Below are positions 59,350 to 64,000 of a stretch of DNA of 64,000 nucleotides, one piece after another. A program made the position numbers and the translations under genes. The stretch is from positions 16,628,631 to 16,692,630 of the forward strand of contig OY821749.1 of assembly GCA_963682055.1 (NCBI GenBank). Reading direction: 5' to 3'. The notes beneath the pieces are model-generated. The model had not been told where the DNA came from and searched no databases. It was given only the letters and a program-made list of their open reading frames with translations. Numbering within the stretch: position 1 is the stretch's first letter; each line of letters begins with the position of its first letter. The stretch is from Primula veris. Its lineage: Eukaryota; Streptophyta; Magnoliopsida; Ericales; Primulaceae.

Positions 59350-61388
59350 ATAAGGTAGCAATACAAAATTTAACCTTGATTTATTATGTTTTTATTTGGA
59401 ATTTCCTAATCAATGAAAAAGTAGGACTTTCCACTATTTATATTAAAAAAGATCGTTCATTTTTAATTTTTAAAAATCATTAATCTATATTATTGATTTT
59501 GATTACATAATATATCTTTAAATGTCTTTAACTCCAATTGCATCCGTAATAAAAATATTCAAAATGTATGGATATCTAGTTATCAAATGTTCCGAAATCG
59601 AGTTGACAATAATTCTATCTGCCCATTTAGATACTTTTTTCGGTTATAACTGAATTTGCAACTGAGATGCAATGAATGACAATTCACTTAAAACTATTAA
59701 CGCAACTTTATATTGTCAACTATTAAGAATTTAAGACAAGCAAAAACTAAAACTATCACTCTCTCCTAACCCTCCAAACCCTAAACCTTTTATTCTATAA
59801 CCGCCAACCTGGGGCGGGGGAAGGCGGCAACACCCCTGCTCCCAGACATCTTCACCTCCACCCCACCTCATTTCTACACCTAACTCTCCTTCCCTTTTCC
59901 TTCTCACCTTAGCTTCTCCTCATCCCGATACTTTTCTCCCCCCATCTTTCACCTTACCTCTCTCTCCCACTTTCATCTCTTACATACCTCTTTTCCGATC
60001 CCCTCATCTCATCTCATATCATCCCTCATTTCTCTTCTCTCTTCCCCACCATTTATGCCTCTATTTATTCTAGCCTCCTTAGGTGAGAGTCGACCACCTT
60101 CTTTTTCTTTTCTGATGGTTTTCCTCTTTTTGATTTGACTAAGTACTAAATGTTTGCCTTATTTGATGGTAGCATGATTACAATAAAGGAATCTTGACTA
60201 CAATTGATGGGTAAATCCGTTGTGAGTATTGGTGTGGGGATGGGCACTTATTAAGTTTTTTTTCTAATACGCTTAAACAGATCAGGTAATGAAAGTGTGT
60301 TGACACCTCGGTTGCAACTATAATATCAGATTGGTTGGGATACTCTCTAGGCTCCTTTGCCTCTATTTACTTGTGGTTTATGATGTTGCATGCCTTTGTC
60401 TCATGTATTTCGACGCGAGGTTGTACTTTTGCTAATACCAAAAAGGGTATTTTAGTTTTTGCATCTGATTTGTCAGATTTTACTTATGTACGTAGCTAGA
60501 TTTATTGATGTTTTGTATTGATGTTTTGTGTGATGTGATTGTGTCTCGCCTATTGATTTATGATTATTGGTGGTGCTATAAATGTCCTTGTAATATGTTT
60601 TGTAGAAAGATACAAGTAAGGGAAGTTGGTTAATAGAAGCTAATGAGAAAATTGAGGGCTAGTCAAAGTGAATGCTCAAAATAAAGGATGATTGAAGTCG
60701 GTAAGTATGATAAAGATTTGGCAACGGAAATAATCGTACATTTGTACTATATTTCTATAAAGGATTTAAAGCAAGAACTACAAAATGTGGCTAATTGGTG
60801 AAACGAGTAAAATAATTGTTTTCGTGATGCTCTACTTTCATTTAAGATCTGATTTGTGATTCCACTAGTATTTGAGTTTGCCACATATCCAAATAATAAT
60901 TTTTTTTGTTTGAAATTAGACTCCATATCCGTATAGTAGTCGTGAATCTAAAATTGCTGGCCCCAAAACAGGAGCAACTTGAAATAATGTAGTCCTATAT
61001 AGGTCTATTTTATAGCTGACTCACAACTTGAATAATAAATTCGATGTAGTTGCTCATATCTCTTCTTGAGCTGAACTTATTTTCAATATTATAGAGAAAG
61101 CAACACTAAAAGGATAAATAAAGAAACAATAAGAATATTCATAAACAGATATAAAAGCACATCACCCATCTCTTTCCTCTTCACTCCCACACTCCCTTGC
61201 TCACCATGTGTTGTAGTTGGTTTTGAATGAATGTTTAATCCTCCCATTTATACTCCAATACTCAACATAGCTATACTCAAAACTACGCACACAAACAAAC
61301 TATCTCTTTTGCCCTCTCTTTCAACTAGATATAACCAAAGAATAAAATAAATAAGCCCTAAACAATAGTTCATAACAATACATCATCA
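59350..61388. other. Intergenic DNA upstream of YUCCA
   Basis: 59755-60075 is strongly pyrimidine-rich, with an isolated GC-rich patch (GGGGCGGGGGAAGGCGG near 59811). It could be the leader of a noncoding transcript; a CTTAG|GTGAGA at about 60080 resembles a splice donor. No ORF supports a protein. The last 250 bp should hold the YUCCA promoter and leader: a TTTATACT at 61248 is a possible TATA element and ATAAATAAGCCC lies near 61347. Confidence 0.4.
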
Positions 61389-62093
61389 ATGGATAAACAT
61401 GACCACTTGAGAGAGATTGAAAGCAAAGCCTCACACGACGTCCCTCACCACAATTTTTTTCTCTCCCCAAATATTAATAAAACGGTATACGTTCCTGGTC
61501 CAGTGATCATCGGGGCGGGGCCCTCAGGTCTGGCCGTGGCCGCATGTTTGAGAGAGAAAGGCGTCTCGAGTCTAATCCTAGAGAGGTGCAACTGCATAGC
61601 CTCTCTATGGCAGCTCAGGACTTACGACCGCCTTTCTCTCCACTTGCCCAAGCAGTTTTGTGAGCTCCCTCTAATGCCCTTCCCCGAGACATATCCAACA
61701 TACCCCACGAAACAACAGTTTGTGAAGTACTTGGAAGAATACACTCGTAAGTTCAAGATAAAGCCGAGTTTTGAGGAGACTGTGGTGGGGGCGGAGTTCG
61801 ACGAGGGGATAGGGCTTTGGCGGGTGAGGAGCGCAAAGGGAGAGGAGGAGAGGGAGTATGTGAGTAGATGGGTTGTGGCGGCTACGGGAGAGAATGCAGA
61901 GGCGGTGATGCCAGAAATAGAAGGGATGGGGGAGAAGGAGGGGATAGAGGTGATGCACACGTGTCGGTATAAGAGTGGTGAAGTGTTTGAAGGGAAGAGG
62001 GTTTTGGTGGTGGGGAGTGGGAACTCGGGGATGGAGGTCTGTTTGGATTTGTGTAATTACGGTGCTACCCCTTCTCTTGTCGTTAGAGAGTCG
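61389..62093 (+). CDS. YUC: YUCCA flavin monooxygenase, exon 1 (partial, runs off window)
   Basis: The first 235 codons of an indole-3-pyruvate monooxygenase, which converts indole-3-pyruvate to the auxin indole-3-acetic acid. Seen: the FAD-binding [13 protein letters not shown] at about 42-54, the family stretch [20 protein letters not shown] and [15 protein letters not shown], the ATG-motif-type VVAATGENA near 170 and the NADPH-binding [11 protein letters not shown] near 210. The exon ends at VVRES with donor TCG|GTAAGC, a known intron position just before VHVLP in YUCCA genes. The rest (about 170-180 residues) lies beyond 64000, so the intron is at least 1.9 kb. The N-terminus (about 35 residues before VPGPVI) is slightly long. 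Which YUCCA paralogue is unclear. Confidence 0.92.
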
Positions 62094-62590
62094 GTAAGCT
62101 TTCTCAAACAAAAACTGGTATGTTATTGTTAATAAAAAAATTAAAAAAAACCTTTCTCATTCTTTCTAGAGTTCATTACTAGAAATAGTCATAACGCTGA
62201 CTGATGTTCTGTTGCGATTTTGATGCTAAAAATGTTTGCGCTTATTTGGAGTCAACGTTATACTTTTTATTTCAGTGGCGTTTAATTCAAGAAAATACAA
62301 CAATTTTCTTGAGTCTTTTTATTTACTTTTTTTTATATTTTTGGAGGTTTTATATTCATTTTGTGTGTTTGAAGTGAGTAGAACTATTTATTGGGACAGT
62401 AAAATCAGCATTACGTGAATTAAGATTGAGGTACTTCAGTATTAATCTCTTTTTTATGGTGCCTTTCAGATCTATTTGAACTCTTTCGGTAATTCTTTTG
62501 GGTTTTTGAGTATTGAGTAAAGCTATTTTTGAAGAGAATGAATAAAATTTCTAAGATTTTTTTTTAGGAAAGTTAATGTTTAATACATAG

Positions 62591-63451
62591 TAGGGATGGT
62601 AAAAAAATTCCGAAATCCCGACCCGATCAGAAATTTCCCGATCCGAGAATAATCCCGACCCGAAAATGTCGGATTTTGTCCCGACCTGACAAATTTCGGG
62701 ATCAGGATCGGGTGACAATTTTGATTTCGTCGGGTGTTCCGACCCAACCCGACCCAAATTTTAAATTAATTTATATCAAATGCAAGTGATGAGAATAAAG
62801 ACTTGTAGCTCTAGCATACAATCTAAACACTCTAACATATGAGTTACAATCATTTTTGTTTTATATATTAGTTATAAGTATATAAGTAAAATATAAATTT
62901 ATAATTTTGAATATATGAAACTATTAAAATAAAAAATATAATTAAATTAAAAAATTATATTGTTATTTTCAAGAAAGATAAATGATTATTATTTTCCGAT
63001 TATAAAAATTATAATGATAATGTATCTCATTTAGTATGATAATTGTTGTTTGTGTGAATAAGACTAAATACTAAAAGAATCTGATAAAAAACGTATCAAT
63101 TTTTTTATCTACTCCATTATTTGTAGTTTCACACTATTTTTTCTACTACATGTTAATTTCTTTTTTCATTTATTAGGAATGTTATTTTTAAACTATGATT
63201 ATATTTCATATTAATAACATGTTTAGAATTCTCAAATGAAAATTGTTAATAAAAAATGACGTCGTCGTAAAATAAAAAAAATATGTCGGGAGATTCGGAA
63301 TAAACCTATCCTGACCCTACGGAATCCCGAAAAAATCGGTCCCGATTTTTGTTGAGTCGGGATTGAGATTTTTTTTTCATTTTCAAAAGTAATCGGGTCG
63401 GGATACGGCTTGATCGTTTACGGGTCGGGTTCCGACCTTAACCCACACCTA
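62591..63451. mobile_element. 861-bp non-autonomous hAT-type element
   Basis: Flanked by the exact 8-bp repeat ATACATAG (62583-62590 and 63452-63459), the duplication length of hAT elements. The ends are TAGGGATGG and, inverted, TAGGTGTGG. Both subterminal zones are filled with TCGGG / CCCGA repeats (62610-62755 and 63285-63450), while the middle is AT-rich. No ORF for a transposase, so it would depend on one supplied elsewhere. It lies in YUCCA intron 1. Confidence 0.82.
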
Positions 63452-63593
63452 ATACATAGTTTCGAACTTAATTATCAAAAAACCCAGTTTATATTTCTTG
63501 TTTAAAAATTGGTACTTATAAATTTACCATTATTGAGCATCAAACTAAAAAAAAAAGGTAGTATCATCAAGTATTACCGAGTTTTAAAGATAT

Positions 63594-63736
63594 TTTAAAC
63601 ATGAATTTTGTATGATTAAATTTCAAAATTCATGTTTAAAATCTCTTTAAAACACGAATTTTGAACATGAATTTTGTATGATTAAATTTCAAAATTCATG
63701 TTTAAAATCTCTTTAAAACACGAATTTTGAAATTCC
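63594..63736. repeat. Tandem copies of a 66-bp hairpin unit
   Basis: The unit at 63601 (ATGAATTTTGTATGATTAAA, then TTTCAAAATTCAT, an inverted pair) is repeated at 63667 with almost no change, each followed by ATCTCTTTAAAACACGAATT. Confidence 0.85.
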
Positions 63737-64000
63737 TTCGGGTTTTCATGTTAATTTTGATGGGTTAGAATTGATCACCTGTGTTTTATATTATTGCATA
63801 GAATCTTTTGATTTGTCTTCGTGTAAACTAAAAATATATAATAATAATTTTAATATTTTTTCCTTTTCTTAACGCTTCTAGTTCTCTCTAGGTCAATACA
63901 ATGTCATGATTTATTTTGTTATGATATACTCCCAACTGATAGGGGATTGAGAAAGGCCATTTTGTGAGTGTTTGAAACTTTTGAATACATCCTCAACTGT

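Larger units (their letters stand above)
62094..64000 (+). other. YUCCA intron 1 (incomplete)
   Basis: Starts GTAAGCTTTC and has no acceptor followed by a YUCCA second exon before the window ends. Apart from the hAT-type element and the tandem hairpin listed separately, nothing is recognised. Confidence 0.75.

Noticed and set aside
59755..60080. Pyrimidine-rich region as a protein-coding first exon
   Set aside because: No start with a meaningful reading frame. Left as a possible noncoding leader only.
61622..62111. Minus-strand ORFs opposite YUCCA exon 1
   Set aside because: Antisense shadows of a clearly conserved coding exon.

Overview
The window is nuclear DNA of a flowering plant, probably a dicot; I cannot name the species. 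Evidence: genes with GT-AG introns, plant families (F-box, chloroplast-type rhomboid, YUCCA flavin monooxygenase), plant telomere-type TTTAGGG repeats, and plant transposon lineages (SIRE-type and other Copia, MULE with plant mobile domain, CACTA, hAT). It is gene-poor, AT-rich and mostly transposon-derived.

Layout. 1-3.7 kb: AT-rich DNA with a degenerate satellite and a tandem duplication. 3.7-13.1 kb: an F-box gene broken by a complete but decayed Copia element (4226-12415, perfect 5-bp target duplication CTTAC), which itself contains a 193-bp CACTA-type element. 17.4-25.7 kb: a seven-exon rhomboid protease gene (RBL11-like, 290 aa) that splices cleanly in phase although its 5.5-kb first intron holds a truncated, reversed Copia element. 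28.8-50.9 kb: a stack of nested mobile elements. The outer one is a fold-back element of about 725 bp. A MULE (28837-50172, 9-bp target duplication AATAAAATA) sits in its left arm. The MULE carries an intact 898-aa transposase fused to an OTU-type protease domain, a telomere-like array, repeated palindromes and a plant-mobile-domain (PMD) gene. A young SIRE-like Copia complex (35388-47310) sits in an intron of that PMD gene. 55.2-59.3 kb: a minisatellite of about 90 copies of a 31-bp unit between A-rich and T-rich flanks. 61.4-64 kb: first exon of a YUCCA auxin-biosynthesis gene; its first intron holds an 861-bp hAT-type element and runs off the window.

Three host genes are visible: one dead (F-box), one apparently intact (RBL11-like) and one cut by the window edge (YUCCA). 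Best candidate for an unusual system: the MULE, which combines an OTU-fused transposase, a PMD gene, a recurrent 19-bp palindrome and a telomere-like array between the two divergently decorated genes. Second: the SIRE complex, in which two tandem partial elements share an LTR, each with an accessory 438-aa ORF and clusters of a CGACCGATCG motif. MULEs carrying PMD genes and SIRE elements with an extra ORF are known types; the arrangement here is what deserves a check.
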